A stretch of DNA of 64,000 nt from Maritalea mediterranea (GTDB lineage Bacteria > Pseudomonadota > Alphaproteobacteria > Rhizobiales > Devosiaceae), in the NCBI RefSeq assembly GCF_021568695.1, contig NZ_JAKGTI010000004.1, positions 62,001 to 126,000 of the forward strand, read 5' to 3'. Shown in pieces: positions 8,655-17,470 of this stretch. The position numbers were made by a program, and so were the translations under genes. Every line of letters starts with the position of its first letter. Within the stretch, counting starts at the first letter, position 1. A model generated the notes under the pieces. The model made no database searches and was not told where the DNA came from. It saw only the letters and a program-made list of their open reading frames with translations.

Positions 8655-8770
8655 ACCAACCGGCGGGGGTGCCGGGGACGGACATGCAGTGTCCGGTGGC
8701 GGCAAAAAAGACTCAGGCGTGCCGGAGACCGGAACAAGGTGACCGGTAGCGCCGCATTAAATGCCGGCAA
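8655..8770. repeat. Hairpin-unit repeats, array C
   Basis: Two units follow copy 3. One reads GGTGCCGGGGACGGACATG followed by CAGTGTCCGGTGGCGGCAAA and AAAGACTC; the next carries GTGCCGGAGACCGGAACAAG then GTGACCGGTAGCG. The first is almost identical to the leading unit of array B, and its linker matches array D. Confidence 0.6.
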
Positions 8771-8791
8771 CGCCAAGATAAGAGACGCTAA

Positions 8792-9199
8792 CTACCGCTC
8801 GCTGGGTGGCGGCACATCCGAGCTTTGTTTGCAGTCGACCAGCCAAATATCATAGACCGAATGGTCGACAGCATTCAGCGCCGGGCTATCAGCAAACATC
8901 CAGCCAGTAAATATGCGCGTAACGGATTGTTTTAAGGACACCTGGTCGACTTCCAGAAAAACGGATGTGCGCTGGGTTTCATTCGGCGGACGGGAATAAC
9001 AGGCCCGCGGTGTAATCTGCAGCGCCCCAAATTGCACCGTCTCATCGATATAGACATCAAATGTGATGATTCGACCGGTTACCTTATCCAGCCCGGCCAG
9101 CGCCACCACCGGATTGGCAACGGGTTCGGCATGGGCCGCTCCGACACCAAAGGCGCCTGACAGCAATATCATCAATAGAATCAGGGTGTGCCGCATCAT
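8792..9199 (-). CDS. DUF2155 domain-containing exported protein
   Basis: 135 residues with a signal peptide (MMRHTLILLMILLSGAFGVG to AAHA). The mature part carries the family core: LDKVTGRIITFDVYIDE, LQITPRACYSRPPNETQ, IFTGWMFADSPALNAVDH and VYDIWLVDC. Two cysteines (in ACYSRP and VDC) could form a disulfide. The family is conserved in alphaproteobacteria, usually next to the NDUFA12 gene as here. Its function is unknown; a periplasmic or envelope location is inferred from the signal peptide. Confidence 0.88.
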   Translation of the reverse strand: MMRHTLILLMILLSGAFGVGAAHAEPVANPVVALAGLDKVTGRIITFDVYIDETVQFGALQITPRACYSRPPNETQRTSVFLEVDQVSLKQSVTRIFTGWMFADSPALNAVDHSVYDIWLVDCKQSSDVPPPSER

Positions 9200-9228
9200 G
9201 GATTGACCAAATAAACCTAAAATATGGC

Positions 9229-9612
9229 TTATTCAGGAGACCAGGCGTCATAATCGCCCGTCACTTCAGGGCGGCTCTCTGTATTGAGCATGCTGCCTTT
9301 AGGCCGATAGGCTGCGGCTGTGCCAGTCATATTCGGCTTGTGTGGCAACTCCCAAGACCGGGCATCATATTTTTTATCCATCGGCGTAATTTCGGTTCGG
9401 TGGTGCATCCAACCATGCCAGCCCACAGGAATGCGTGAGGCTTCCGCTGGTCCATTATAAAGCACCCAGCGACGATCGCCTTTCTTGGACTTGAAATAAC
9501 GGTTGCCCGCCTCGTCTTCACCAACAAACTGGCCGTGCATAGCTGTGTAAAGCCGCGTGCCGAGTGTTTGCCCGTGCCACCAAATAAACAATTCCGCCAA
9601 AAACTGTTTCAT
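9229..9612 (-). CDS. NADH:ubiquinone oxidoreductase subunit NDUFA12-like
   Basis: 127 residues from the ATG at 9612, which has GGAA at good spacing; a GTG six codons upstream is less likely. Family landmarks are GTRLYTAMHGQFVGEDEAGN, YFKSKKGDRRWVLYNG, ASRIPVGWHGWMHHRTE, and the C-terminal PHKPNMTGTAAAYRPKGS. This is the bacterial counterpart of the mitochondrial complex I accessory subunit NDUFA12 (B17.2), found in alphaproteobacteria. It should sit on the peripheral arm of complex I at the inner membrane. It lies upstream of the DUF2155 gene with a 29-base gap, so the two are likely co-transcribed. Confidence 0.92.
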   Translation of the reverse strand: MKQFLAELFIWWHGQTLGTRLYTAMHGQFVGEDEAGNRYFKSKKGDRRWVLYNGPAEASRIPVGWHGWMHHRTEITPMDKKYDARSWELPHKPNMTGTAAAYRPKGSMLNTESRPEVTGDYDAWSPE

Positions 9613-9773
9613 CTCAGTTCCAATCGCCACAATCTGTGAAATTCTCGACCAGCATTTAGCACCTTAAAGGGGGCAAGCCTAGGGTCCAATGCGCTTTTGG
9701 GCCAAAAAATCGACATAAAAGCGGCCATTCTTCGCTACGTCGTCCATTTCCGGCCCAATCGCGCGCCCATGCC

Positions 9774-10367
9774 TCAATAAAATGCAGAGTTGAGAATACG
9801 GTCGACATCCGATTGTATCGAATTGATCTGCTCCATATGTTGTGCCTCGGCCATGGATTCGGTCGCAAATTTGGTGCTGCTGTTCAATCCAGCATCCACG
9901 CGTTGCAGCAATTTCGGCACCACATAACGACGGCCCTCCAGTTCCATGGGAAAGTCGGCGGCGAGCACCCAGCATATATAATCAAACAGTTTGGCGCTGG
10001 AGATCGGCTTGGCCAAAACCGCATGTGCGCCCAATCGAATCGCCTTGTTGAACCGACGCTTGTGCACCACACTCATCATCACAATGATGGGAGTCAAACA
10101 AACGGGATAGAGCCGCTTGTCGCGAAACTGGCTCAAAAAATGCTCGCCTCCTGAATTCTTTTCGCTCCAATCCACCAACACAATATCTGGGGGCTGTGAC
10201 AATATCGATTCGGCGGCCCGCTCCGCGCTGGCAAAAACACGCAACCCGCGCACGCCGGTGGCGCTAAGCATTGATCGATAAAGGATTTGCATGTGCCTTG
10301 CGGGCTCTATGACAACGATGTTGGGTTCTTGGGTTTGAAACGGCTTCTGGTCGAACTGGAATGACAT
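9774..10367 (-). CDS. Response-regulator receiver-like protein, stand-alone
   Basis: About 197 residues from MSFQFDQKPF; an upstream start at 10397 adds only MFCVFFLDFF. The receiver fold is readable: the phospho-acceptor aspartate lies in DIVLVDWSE, the switch Ser/Thr position in IIVMMSVV, and the conserved lysine in VLAKPIS. The usual acidic pair after strand 1 is replaced by IVVIEPARH, leaving only one acidic residue. A helical tail of about 60 residues follows, with no recognisable output domain. It may act through protein contacts. The partner kinase is unknown and phosphorylation is uncertain given the altered pocket. Confidence 0.75.
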   Translation of the reverse strand: MSFQFDQKPFQTQEPNIVVIEPARHMQILYRSMLSATGVRGLRVFASAERAAESILSQPPDIVLVDWSEKNSGGEHFLSQFRDKRLYPVCLTPIIVMMSVVHKRRFNKAIRLGAHAVLAKPISSAKLFDYICWVLAADFPMELEGRRYVVPKLLQRVDAGLNSSTKFATESMAEAQHMEQINSIQSDVDRILNSAFY

Positions 10368-11107
10368 GAAAAAATCCAAAAAAAATACGCAAAACATTCA
10401 AAAAATTATGCGCTTGACAGCCTTGGTAAAAAAGTTGGGAAGCACCCCAACCGGGTCATTCCGCAAGCAATTTCGCGTGCCCGATCCTTCACCCTTCATT
10501 CATTATAAGCGGAGTTTTGCTGATTTTTTCATGAGATAGAGGCGCTTATTGCATTGGTTTGGCAGCCAAACTATGTGGGCAAATTTTGCCGAATCTGTGG
10601 CGCCAAGCCCGAATCGGGTCTGCCACAACTTATCCCCATTGTTCACATAATATATACCAGATATGGGCCATATTTCGGCCAAGGACTACTACTGGTGGTA
10701 AAAAGTGAAAATTTTTGCCTTGAACAAATTTTGGAAAAATGTAGGTTCATAAATGCAAATTGAGTATCCGTATGATGACCAATCAACCACCCCCTGTTGC
10801 GCAAACCAAACATTGCGCGGCGCCAGAGGAGGTGACTGTCCTTCGGGAATGCCCCCCGCCCCTTTGCGGTCGCGGCTGGGCCATAAAAGGCAGCAGGTTG
10901 GCCCTATATATAGAGAGACATTTGCATCCAATGCCCGGCTTCAAACTGGCAAGAAAGTCAGGCGGACGGCGGATAGAAAAGGCGAAATAAGCCTCGTGAG
11001 AGCGGTTCGTTTCTCACACCCAACAGGAAGCGACAAAACAGAAACTGAAAACCATATTGGTTTATTCGGACATTTATAGGTGTCCATAATTTTGGGGAAC
11101 TACTGGA
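10368..11107. other. 740-bp gene-free region upstream of nrdJ
   Basis: No convincing gene lies on either strand. Short frames at 10554-10763 and 10753-11079 have compositions unlike proteins. The left third is AT-rich. The middle (about 10800-10900) is GC-rich with C-runs and potential pairing, and TATATATA occurs near 10910. A long structured leader for nrdJ is possible, but no known riboswitch could be established by eye. Confidence 0.5.
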
Positions 11108-14100
11108 ATGCGCATTAAGCGGCACTACACCAAAAAAGGCCAATCTGCCTATGCAGGCATCGAATTTCGCAAGGCCACAAGCGAAATTAAAAACCCGGAC
11201 GGCTCGATCGTTTTCCGGCTCGAAAATATTGATGTTCCCGCGGCCTGGTCGCAGGTGGCGGCCGATATTATTGCGCAAAAATATTTCCGCAAGGCTGGCG
11301 TCGCCAAAGTCCTGAAAAAGGTGGAAGAAAACAGCGTACCATCTTGGCTGTGGCGCTCAGTACCTGATGAAAAAGCACTTGAAAAGCTGCCCGAAGAAGA
11401 GCGTTTTGGCTCAGAAATTGACAGCCGTCAGGTGTTTGACCGCTTGGCCGGCACGTGGACCTATTGGGGCTGGAAAGGCGGCTACTTCGATGATGAAGAA
11501 GACGCCCGCGCCTTCTTTGACGAGCTTTGCTACATGCTCGCCACCCAAAAATGTGCCCCCAACTCCCCGCAATGGTTCAACACTGGCCTGCATTGGGCCT
11601 ATGGCATTGATGGTCCTGGCCAGGGCCACCATTATGTTGATCCGTTCACCGGCAAGCTGGTGCGCTCCAACTCCGCTTACGAGCATCCCCAGCCCCATGC
11701 TTGCTTCATCCAGTCTGTTGAAGACGATCTGGTGAATGACAACGGCATTATGGACCTTTGGGTGCGCGAAGCGCGCTTGTTTAAATATGGCTCCGGGACC
11801 GGCTCAAACTTTTCATCCTTGCGCGGTTCTGGCGAAGGTCTGTCCGGCGGTGGCCGTTCTTCCGGCCTGATGTCTTTCCTGAAAATTGGTGACCGCGCTG
11901 CTGGCGCCATCAAATCTGGCGGCACCACGCGCCGCGCGGCGAAAATGGTTGTGGTCGATATCGATCACCCGGATATTGAAGAATATATCAATTGGAAGGT
12001 GAAAGAGGAGCAAAAGGTTGCCGCCCTCGTCACCGGGTCCAAAACTGTGTCCAAACACATGAAGGCCATCATGCGCGCCTGCGTCAATTGCGAAGGTGGT
12101 GGCAATGATTGCTTTGATGTGCAGAAAAACCCGGCCCTCAAGCGCGAAGTGCGCGCCGCGAAAAAAGCGCTGGTGCCTGAAAACTACATTCAGCGCGTCA
12201 TTCAGTTCGCTGAACAGGGCTACACTGATCTTGAATTCCCTGTTTATGACACAGACTGGGATTCCGAAGCTTATTTGACCGTTGCTGGCCAAAACTCCAA
12301 CAACTCGATCCGCGTGACAGATGATTTCTTGAACGCTGTTGAGGAAGATAGAGATTGGGATCTTGTTGGCCGCATCACCAAAAAGCCAACCAAAACCCTG
12401 AAAGCCCGCGATTTGTGGGACAGTGTGGGCTATGCCGCCTGGGCCTGTGCCGATCCCGGCATTCAGTACCACACCACCATTAATGACTGGCACACCTGCC
12501 CAGCCTCTGGCGACATTCGCGCGTCGAACCCGTGTTCAGAATATATGTTCCTGGACGATACGGCCTGTAACCTGGCGTCCCTGAACCTACTTCAGTTCCG
12601 CGCCAAAGACGGCCAGTTCATGATCGATGCGTTCGAACATTCTGTGCGCTTGTGGACCATAGTGCTCGAAATCTCTGTGATGATGGCGCAATTCCCATCT
12701 AAAGCCATTGCGGAGCGCTCTTACGAATTCCGCACCTTGGGTCTGGGTTATGCCAATATTGGCGGCCTGTTGATGACCTCTGGTATCGGCTATGACTCAG
12801 ACGAGGGTCGCGCCATTGGCGGTGCCATCACCGCGATCCTGACCGGTGTGTCTTATGCCACCTCGGCCGAAATCGCCAAAGAACTGGGCCCCTTCCCCAG
12901 CTACAAGCCGAATGCCAAACATATGCTGCGCGTGATCCGTAACCACCGCAACGCCGCCTATGGCAAGGCTGATGGCTATGAAAAACTGTCCATCAACCCT
13001 GTGCCCCTTGATCATGGCAACTGCCCGGACGAGCGCTTGGTGGAACATGCCAAAAAGGCATGGGACAATGCCCTCAAGTTGGGTGAAAAGCACGGCTACC
13101 GCAACGCACAGGTTTCTGTGATTGCGCCAACCGGCACTATCGGCCTGGTGATGGATTGTGACACAACCGGCATTGAGCCAGACTTTGCTTTGGTGAAGTT
13201 CAAAAAGCTTGCTGGTGGCGGTTACTTCAAAATCATCAACCGCGCTGTGCCCGAAGCCTTGCGCACCTTGGGCTATTCTGAAGACCAGATCGGCGAGATC
13301 GAAGTTTATGCCGTGGGCCATGGCAATTTGAACCAGGCCCCGGGCGTCAACCCGACCACTTTGAAGGCCAAAGGCTTTACGGACGAAAAAATCGACGCCA
13401 TCAATGCCGGCCTTGGCAGCGCGTTCGACATCAAGTTCGCCTTCAACAAATGGAGCTTGGGCGAAGAGTTCTGTAAAAACGAGCTTGGCCTGACCGACGA
13501 GCAGCTCAATGACATGAATTTTGATATGCTCGCCGCGCTTGGTTTCTCGAAAAAAGAAATCGACGATGCCAACATCCATGTGTGTGGCGCCATGACCCTT
13601 GAAGGTGCACCGCACCTGAAAGAAGAGCACTATAATGTGTTCGATTGTGCCAACCCCTGTGGCCGGATCGGCAAGCGCTATTTGAGCGTGGAAAGCCATA
13701 TCCGCATGATGGCCGCGGCACAGCCCTTCATTTCCGGCGCCATTTCCAAAACCATCAACATGCCAAATTCCGCCACGGTGGAAGAGTGTAAGGAAAGCTA
13801 CATGCTCTCCTGGAAGCTGGCCTTGAAAGCCAATGCGCTTTATCGCGACGGCTCCAAGCTCAGCCAGCCTTTGAACGCCCAATTGCTGGCCGATGAGGAA
13901 GAGGATGAAGATGGTCTGGACGCCACTGAAGAGCTGATCGCCAAATCACCCGTTGAACGCACCACCGCCATTGCTGAAAAAGTGGCCGAACGTGTTGTAG
14001 AGCGTGTGGTTGAGCGGGTCCGCGAACAGGAAAAACTCCCCACCCGCCGCAAGGGCTATACCCAAAAGGCAAAAGTGGGCGGGCACACCCTGTTCCTGCG

Positions 14101-14803
14101 CACCGGCGAATATGAAGATGGTCGCTTGGGCGAAATCTTCCTGGATATGAACCGGGAAGGCTCCACCCTGCGCGCGCTGATCAACAACTTCGCCATTTCC
14201 GTGTCGCTCGGCCTGCAATATGGCGTGCCGCTGGAAGAATATGTGGAGACATTCGTCTTCACCAAGTTCGAACCAGCCGGCTTTGTGCAGGGCAACGACT
14301 CGATCAAGAGCGCCACATCCATTCTGGATTATGTGTTCCGCGAATTGGCCATCTCCTATCTGGATCGCACCGATCTGGCCCATGTCACCCCTGATAATGG
14401 TGGCAGCAGCGGTGGAGTGACCGCCAGCGACGATGGTGAAGGCGTGGCCGCTGACCAGTTTGTCTCCAAAGGCCTCACCCGTGGCCGCGTGAAGGACAAA
14501 ACCTTGATGCTGGTCTCCACCACCGAGACGGCTACCACCACCAACAAGGTGCAGGCCATGCAATCAAGCGCCGCCACCATGATGAAGGCCACCTCGGCCC
14601 TCAAAAAGGAAGTGGAGCAAGAATTGGGCAAGGTTGAAGAGGCCGCCCCAGCCCCCAAAGCCGACACCAGCACCCAACGTGCCCAGGCGCGCATGAAAGG
14701 CTATGAAGGCGAAGCCTGCCCCGAATGCGCCAACTTCACCCTGGTGCGAAATGGGACCTGCTTGAAGTGTGATACTTGTGGGTCCACGACAGGTTGTAGC
14801 TAA
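11108..14803 (+). CDS. nrdJ: Vitamin B12-dependent (class II) ribonucleotide reductase
   Basis: 1231 residues, the length of the long alphaproteobacterial NrdJ type. The active-site motif NPCSE (Asn-x-Cys-x-Glu) lies at about residues 474-478, inside [40 protein letters not shown] is the typical substrate-binding region. Other cysteines include those in [12 protein letters not shown]. The C-terminus ends in a four-cysteine ribbon (CPECANF...[13 protein letters not shown]), expected to relay reducing equivalents. It reduces ribonucleotides to deoxyribonucleotides with an adenosylcobalamin radical, independent of oxygen. It is followed by a strong terminator and preceded by an unusually long non-coding leader. 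Confidence 0.97.
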   Translation: MRIKRHYTKKGQSAYAGIEFRKATSEIKNPDGSIVFRLENIDVPAAWSQVAADIIAQKYFRKAGVAKVLKKVEENSVPSWLWRSVPDEKALEKLPEEERFGSEIDSRQVFDRLAGTWTYWGWKGGYFDDEEDARAFFDELCYMLATQKCAPNSPQWFNTGLHWAYGIDGPGQGHHYVDPFTGKLVRSNSAYEHPQPHACFIQSVEDDLVNDNGIMDLWVREARLFKYGSGTGSNFSSLRGSGEGLSGGGRSSGLMSFLKIGDRAAGAIKSGGTTRRAAKMVVVDIDHPDIEEYINWKVKEEQKVAALVTGSKTVSKHMKAIMRACVNCEGGGNDCFDVQKNPALKREVRAAKKALVPENYIQRVIQFAEQGYTDLEFPVYDTDWDSEAYLTVAGQNSNNSIRVTDDFLNAVEEDRDWDLVGRITKKPTKTLKARDLWDSVGYAAWACADPGIQYHTTINDWHTCPASGDIRASNPCSEYMFLDDTACNLASLNLLQFRAKDGQFMIDAFEHSVRLWTIVLEISVMMAQFPSKAIAERSYEFRTLGLGYANIGGLLMTSGIGYDSDEGRAIGGAITAILTGVSYATSAEIAKELGPFPSYKPNAKHMLRVIRNHRNAAYGKADGYEKLSINPVPLDHGNCPDERLVEHAKKAWDNALKLGEKHGYRNAQVSVIAPTGTIGLVMDCDTTGIEPDFALVKFKKLAGGGYFKIINRAVPEALRTLGYSEDQIGEIEVYAVGHGNLNQAPGVNPTTLKAKGFTDEKIDAINAGLGSAFDIKFAFNKWSLGEEFCKNELGLTDEQLNDMNFDMLAALGFSKKEIDDANIHVCGAMTLEGAPHLKEEHYNVFDCANPCGRIGKRYLSVESHIRMMAAAQPFISGAISKTINMPNSATVEECKESYMLSWKLALKANALYRDGSKLSQPLNAQLLADEEEDEDGLDATEELIAKSPVERTTAIAEKVAERVVERVVERVREQEKLPTRRKGYTQKAKVGGHTLFLRTGEYEDGRLGEIFLDMNREGSTLRALINNFAISVSLGLQYGVPLEEYVETFVFTKFEPAGFVQGNDSIKSATSILDYVFRELAISYLDRTDLAHVTPDNGGSSGGVTASDDGEGVAADQFVSKGLTRGRVKDKTLMLVSTTETATTTNKVQAMQSSAATMMKATSALKKEVEQELGKVEEAAPAPKADTSTQRAQARMKGYEGEACPECANFTLVRNGTCLKCDTCGSTTGCS

Positions 14804-14812
14804 GAACAAACG

Positions 14813-14842
14813 AAGCCCGGGCAGAAATGTCCGGGCTTTTTG
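14813..14842 (+). terminator. Rho-independent terminator after nrdJ
   Basis: An 11-bp stem (AAGCCCGGGCA / TGTCCGGGCTT, one G-T pair) with a GAAA tetraloop is followed by TTTTTG. It starts 10 bases after the nrdJ stop. Confidence 0.85.
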
Positions 14843-14915
14843 TTAGGCATCGAACAAACAGGAAACAAAAAGTCTGAAGATGCTTTCGGATTGAACCTTA
14901 GGAACTAAGCAGAAT

Positions 14916-15428
14916 ATGACGCCAGAGCAAATAATAACCACAATTGCCATAATCGTCGGTCCAATCGCAGCGGTGGTCATTTCGAGGTGGCTTGATGAGG
15001 TCAGAGACAATCGCAAACGGCAAATTGAAGTATTTAGAGATTTGATGCGAACTCGAACGGCAAAAATATCACCTACGCACGTTAATGCACTAAATTTGGT
15101 TGAAATAGAATTCTATAACAACAGACGTGTTTTAGAAATTTGGCGAAAGTATATGAAAATACTACACACAGAGCCGTTCAATCAGAGCGATGTGGATAAA
15201 ACATTTGTGAAACTACTTCAGTCGATTGCTAATGCAGTAAAGATGCGCAATCTAGACATTACCGATCTCTTGGATCCTAATTACTATCCGAGAGGATGGA
15301 ATGATGAGGAAAATCTCAACTTCGAGATAAGGTTAGCTACACTAAAGATGCTACGAGGAGAAACAACCATCTCTGTGCAAATGAGTGAAAATGGAAATGA
15401 TACCGATGAGGTTGAGAGCAATAAATAG
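14916..15428 (+). CDS. DUF6680-like protein with N-terminal membrane segment
   Basis: 170 residues. A hydrophobic segment at about residues 5-24 (QIITTIAIIVGPIAAVVIS) is followed by a charged helical region. The strings FRDLMRTRTAKISPTHVNAL and NLVEIEFYNNRRVLEIWRKY resemble, from memory, the DUF6680 family of small membrane-anchored proteins of unknown function. The gene is visibly richer in A and T than its neighbours, with AAA/ATA codons common. It sits alone between the nrdJ terminator and a repeat cluster, so recent acquisition is plausible. No function is proposed. Confidence 0.65.
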   Translation: MTPEQIITTIAIIVGPIAAVVISRWLDEVRDNRKRQIEVFRDLMRTRTAKISPTHVNALNLVEIEFYNNRRVLEIWRKYMKILHTEPFNQSDVDKTFVKLLQSIANAVKMRNLDITDLLDPNYYPRGWNDEENLNFEIRLATLKMLRGETTISVQMSENGNDTDEVESNK

Positions 15429-15540
15429 CTGCTGGAAATATCTCCCGCCGTTCAACGGTTGCCTAGCCGAAACATTGCAACGATAAAACTTACTGTAGTT
15501 CAACTCTCAACCAAACATTAGTCCAGAAGATATCCGAAAC

Positions 15541-15578
15541 GTGAAATGGACCCCAAGATCAAGTCTTGGGGTGACGGC
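15541..15578. repeat. Solo end of the inverted-repeat element
   Basis: These 38 bases match 8555-8592 (the right end of copy 3) exactly, starting GTGAAATGGACCCC and ending GGGGTGACGGC. No matching left end lies within about 150 bases upstream. It contains the end palindrome CCCCAAGA-TCAAG-TCTTGGGG. Confidence 0.8.
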
Positions 15579-15617
15579 GGAGATTGAGTCCGATATCGCG
15601 AAAGACATGAGTGCGAG

Positions 15618-15840
15618 GCACCAATCGGCGGGGTGCCGGGGACGGGAGCGCAGCGAGCGGTGGCGGCAAAAAAGACTCCGGGGGTGCCGGGGACGGGAGC
15701 CAGCCGCGCGGCGCGAGCGTTACAAAAAGCGACCGGTGGCCGCAATGAAAAGACTCGGGGATGTCGGCGACAGAAACCAGCCTGTGCGGGTTCAGCGCTG
15801 CAAAAGAGCGAACGATGGCCGCGTACAACAAATTCGGCGC
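15618..15840. repeat. Hairpin-unit repeats, array D
   Basis: About four units of the GGTGCCGGGGACGG...CGGTGGCGGCAAAAAAGACTC type. The leading unit has GGGAGCGCAGCGAGCGG in place of the hairpin of array B/C, and a later one carries a longer insert (GAGCCAGCCGCGCGGCGCG). The linker AAAAAAGACTC is shared with array C. Confidence 0.6.
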
Positions 15841-15926
15841 ATAAGAAAGCCAGTCCGCCGCAAAACGTCGCCAAAAGGAACAGATCACAGCGAACTGGCG
15901 CGAAGTCAAACTTTGGAGGTCAAACC

Positions 15927-16319
15927 CTACTTCTTCTTTTTCTTCTTCGCCTTTTTCGGCTTGTCGGCGTCAGCGTTGTCAGCCGGCTCTGGGTCCGGGG
16001 ACATATCATTCGCATCCGGGTCCACATCGCGCACCACTTCGATTTTCACCTTGGCCAGAACACCGGCCAAACCGCCCAAAAGCGCTAACCAAGGCGCGGC
16101 GAGCACCACGACACCGCCGACAACCACGCTGCCGGTCAGCGGCACTTCGATCATCACATCGTCGTTGGAGGATCGCACCCTCAATTTGCGCACATTGCCT
16201 TCAGAAATCAGCCGCGTGATTTCTTCCACCAGCTTGTGGCCAGCCACTTCGATTTCTTCAGTAAAGGTTTCCCAACTGCCCTTATGCTCGTCGGATTTAT
16301 TGTGCTTTTCATCAACCAT
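15927..16319 (-). CDS. DUF4342 domain-containing protein
   Basis: 130 residues. The core WETFTEEIEVAGHKLVEEIT, RLISEGNVRKLRVRS and MIEVPLTGSVVVGGVVVLAA fits DUF4342, a small family of unknown function with one hydrophobic segment (here about residues 64-88). It is followed by KVKIEVVRDVD. The C-terminus is unusual: an acidic/proline stretch (DPDANDMSPDPEPADNADAD) runs into a lysine tail (KPKKAKKKKKK). AGGAGACC precedes the ATG at good spacing. It lies downstream of the glycosyltransferase gene on the same strand but behind a terminator, so is probably expressed separately. Confidence 0.8.
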   Translation of the reverse strand: MVDEKHNKSDEHKGSWETFTEEIEVAGHKLVEEITRLISEGNVRKLRVRSSNDDVMIEVPLTGSVVVGGVVVLAAPWLALLGGLAGVLAKVKIEVVRDVDPDANDMSPDPEPADNADADKPKKAKKKKKK

Positions 16320-16398
16320 CTCATGGTCTCCTATGATGGATCATACACAAGATGTGGGCATAAAGCGGCAACGAACAAGCGCTGAACAAACAATAAAA

Positions 16399-16429
16399 TT
16401 TAAAAAGCCGCCTTGAAATAAGGCGGCTT
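16399..16429 (-). terminator. Rho-independent terminator after the glycosyltransferase gene
   Basis: A 10-bp perfect stem (AAGCCGCCTT / AAGGCGGCTT) with a 5-base loop is followed by TTTTTA on the minus strand. It lies 30 bases beyond the glycosyltransferase stop and upstream of the DUF4342 gene. Confidence 0.8.
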
Positions 16430-16458
16430 CACACTACAAAAAAGATATATATTTGAAT

Positions 16459-17211
16459 TTACTTACTTTTATCTTCCGGCCGAATGTCCGTATAAGATTT
16501 GGTGGCCGGTTTACCGCGGAAGGTCACCCAGAAGAAATTTAGCACGTAGCGGCCCGCCGTTTGGAAAACCCCCTCTTCCGCCAATCGGCGGCCAGAGGTG
16601 CGCATAGGCAGTTTAAACGTCCATTTCACCGGGCCAACCTTTGAAAGGCGCACGGCAATGTCGGTATCTTCGCCGTAGAAGGAAATCGAGGTGTCATAGC
16701 CTCCCGCCTTCAGCCAGGCGCTGCGGCGGATCACAAAATTGCCACCCTGGATCATGGAGCCGACCTTGAGCACAAACCGATTGAGCAAATAAACAAGATA
16801 GGAAATGCCATAGAACACGCGCACCAGAAACTGGTTCCAAAGCGACAAATCATAATAGATATAGGGCCCGCTCAACCCCACCAGCTCCGGCTGTTTTTCG
16901 AATGTGTTGATCACCGTCTCGATCCAGCCTTCGGGCAGCTCGGTATCCGCATCAATATTGGCGACCAGTTCAGCAGTCGAGGCATTGAAGCCGGCACGGC
17001 GGGCATAAACCAGCCCCTTGTCGAATTCGTCAACAACTGTCACCCCCTCAAAGCTCTCGGCAATTTCTTTGGTGCGATCTTTGGAGGCGTTGTTCACCAC
17101 GATGATCTCACAGTCGACATCAGACTCCTTCACCCGTTTCACCACGGATTCAAGACAGCGGCCAATCAGCTTTTCTTCATTATAGGCGGGTATCACAAAT
17201 GCCAGTTGCAT
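16459..17211 (-). CDS. Glycosyltransferase family 2 protein
   Basis: 250 residues from the ATG at 17211, which has an excellent AAAGGAG; the frame extends further upstream without protein-like content. The GT-A fold start MQLAFVIPAYNEEKLIGRCL, a nucleotide-sugar site around EIIVVNNASKDRT, and the metal-binding region NIDADTELPEGW (DAD) are visible. A hydrophobic stretch (FLVRVFYGISYLVYLLNRF) suggests membrane association. GT2 enzymes transfer sugars to lipids, glycans or proteins. Donor and acceptor cannot be predicted, and no polysaccharide cluster surrounds it. Confidence 0.88.
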   Translation of the reverse strand: MQLAFVIPAYNEEKLIGRCLESVVKRVKESDVDCEIIVVNNASKDRTKEIAESFEGVTVVDEFDKGLVYARRAGFNASTAELVANIDADTELPEGWIETVINTFEKQPELVGLSGPYIYYDLSLWNQFLVRVFYGISYLVYLLNRFVLKVGSMIQGGNFVIRRSAWLKAGGYDTSISFYGEDTDIAVRLSKVGPVKWTFKLPMRTSGRRLAEEGVFQTAGRYVLNFFWVTFRGKPATKSYTDIRPEDKSK

Positions 17212-17470
17212 GCGTGCTCCTTTGTGGCGGTAGACGATCAACGCCCTGCACAAGTCAAAACAATATATATTGCGCGGTTGCAATACACCATTTTTTGCCA
17301 AGGTCAAACAGGTGGCGGCACAAATCATAAGTCGATAGTGCACAGAAATAGCAGAATAATCGTTTGGAATTGATCGCGCTAAACCACACGTGCAGGCTAG
17401 CCAGTTGCTGGTGGGCACAGCTGGCATCGACCTTAAAATCGTGAAATACTTGCACGACGGAGGGAGCAGG

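Larger units (their letters stand above)
7676..8791. repeat. Gene-free 1.1-kb cluster of dispersed inverted repeats and hairpin units
   Basis: This space between the convergent aat and DUF2155 genes holds three 115-130-bp inverted-repeat elements and arrays of GC-rich hairpin units, listed separately. Many overlapping frames are open here on both strands, but their translations are proline/histidine/arginine-rich or repeat motifs such as GLDPVIH and DLIR. None resembles a real protein, so no gene is called. Confidence 0.8.
15429..15926. repeat. Second repeat cluster (about 500 bp, gene-free)
   Basis: This space between the convergent DUF6680-like and DUF4342 genes holds a solo end of the inverted-repeat element (15541-15578) and hairpin-unit array D (15618-15840), both related to the 7.7-8.8-kb cluster. 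Long open frames across it on both strands follow the repeats and are not believed to be genes. Confidence 0.75.

Noticed and set aside
10640-10665. NrdR-box-like sequence (CACATAATATATACCA) before nrdJ
   Set aside because: Only one weak half-matching box was seen; NrdR sites normally occur in pairs about three helical turns apart.
10830-10980. Possible cobalamin riboswitch before nrdJ (GGGAATGCCCCCCGC and AAGTCAGGCGGACGG strings)
   Set aside because: The strings only loosely resemble the core and the B12 box, the order and spacing do not match the consensus, and class II reductases are not the usual target. A covariance-model search would decide.
12797-13882. Long antisense frame within nrdJ (361 codons)
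   Set aside because: A codon-bias shadow of nrdJ; composition rich in His/Gly/Ala without any family pattern. The same applies to 11813-12493.
15541-16416. Plus-strand frame of about 290 codons across the second repeat cluster and antisense to DUF4342
   Set aside because: The first half is repeat-derived and the second half is the antisense of a recognised gene.
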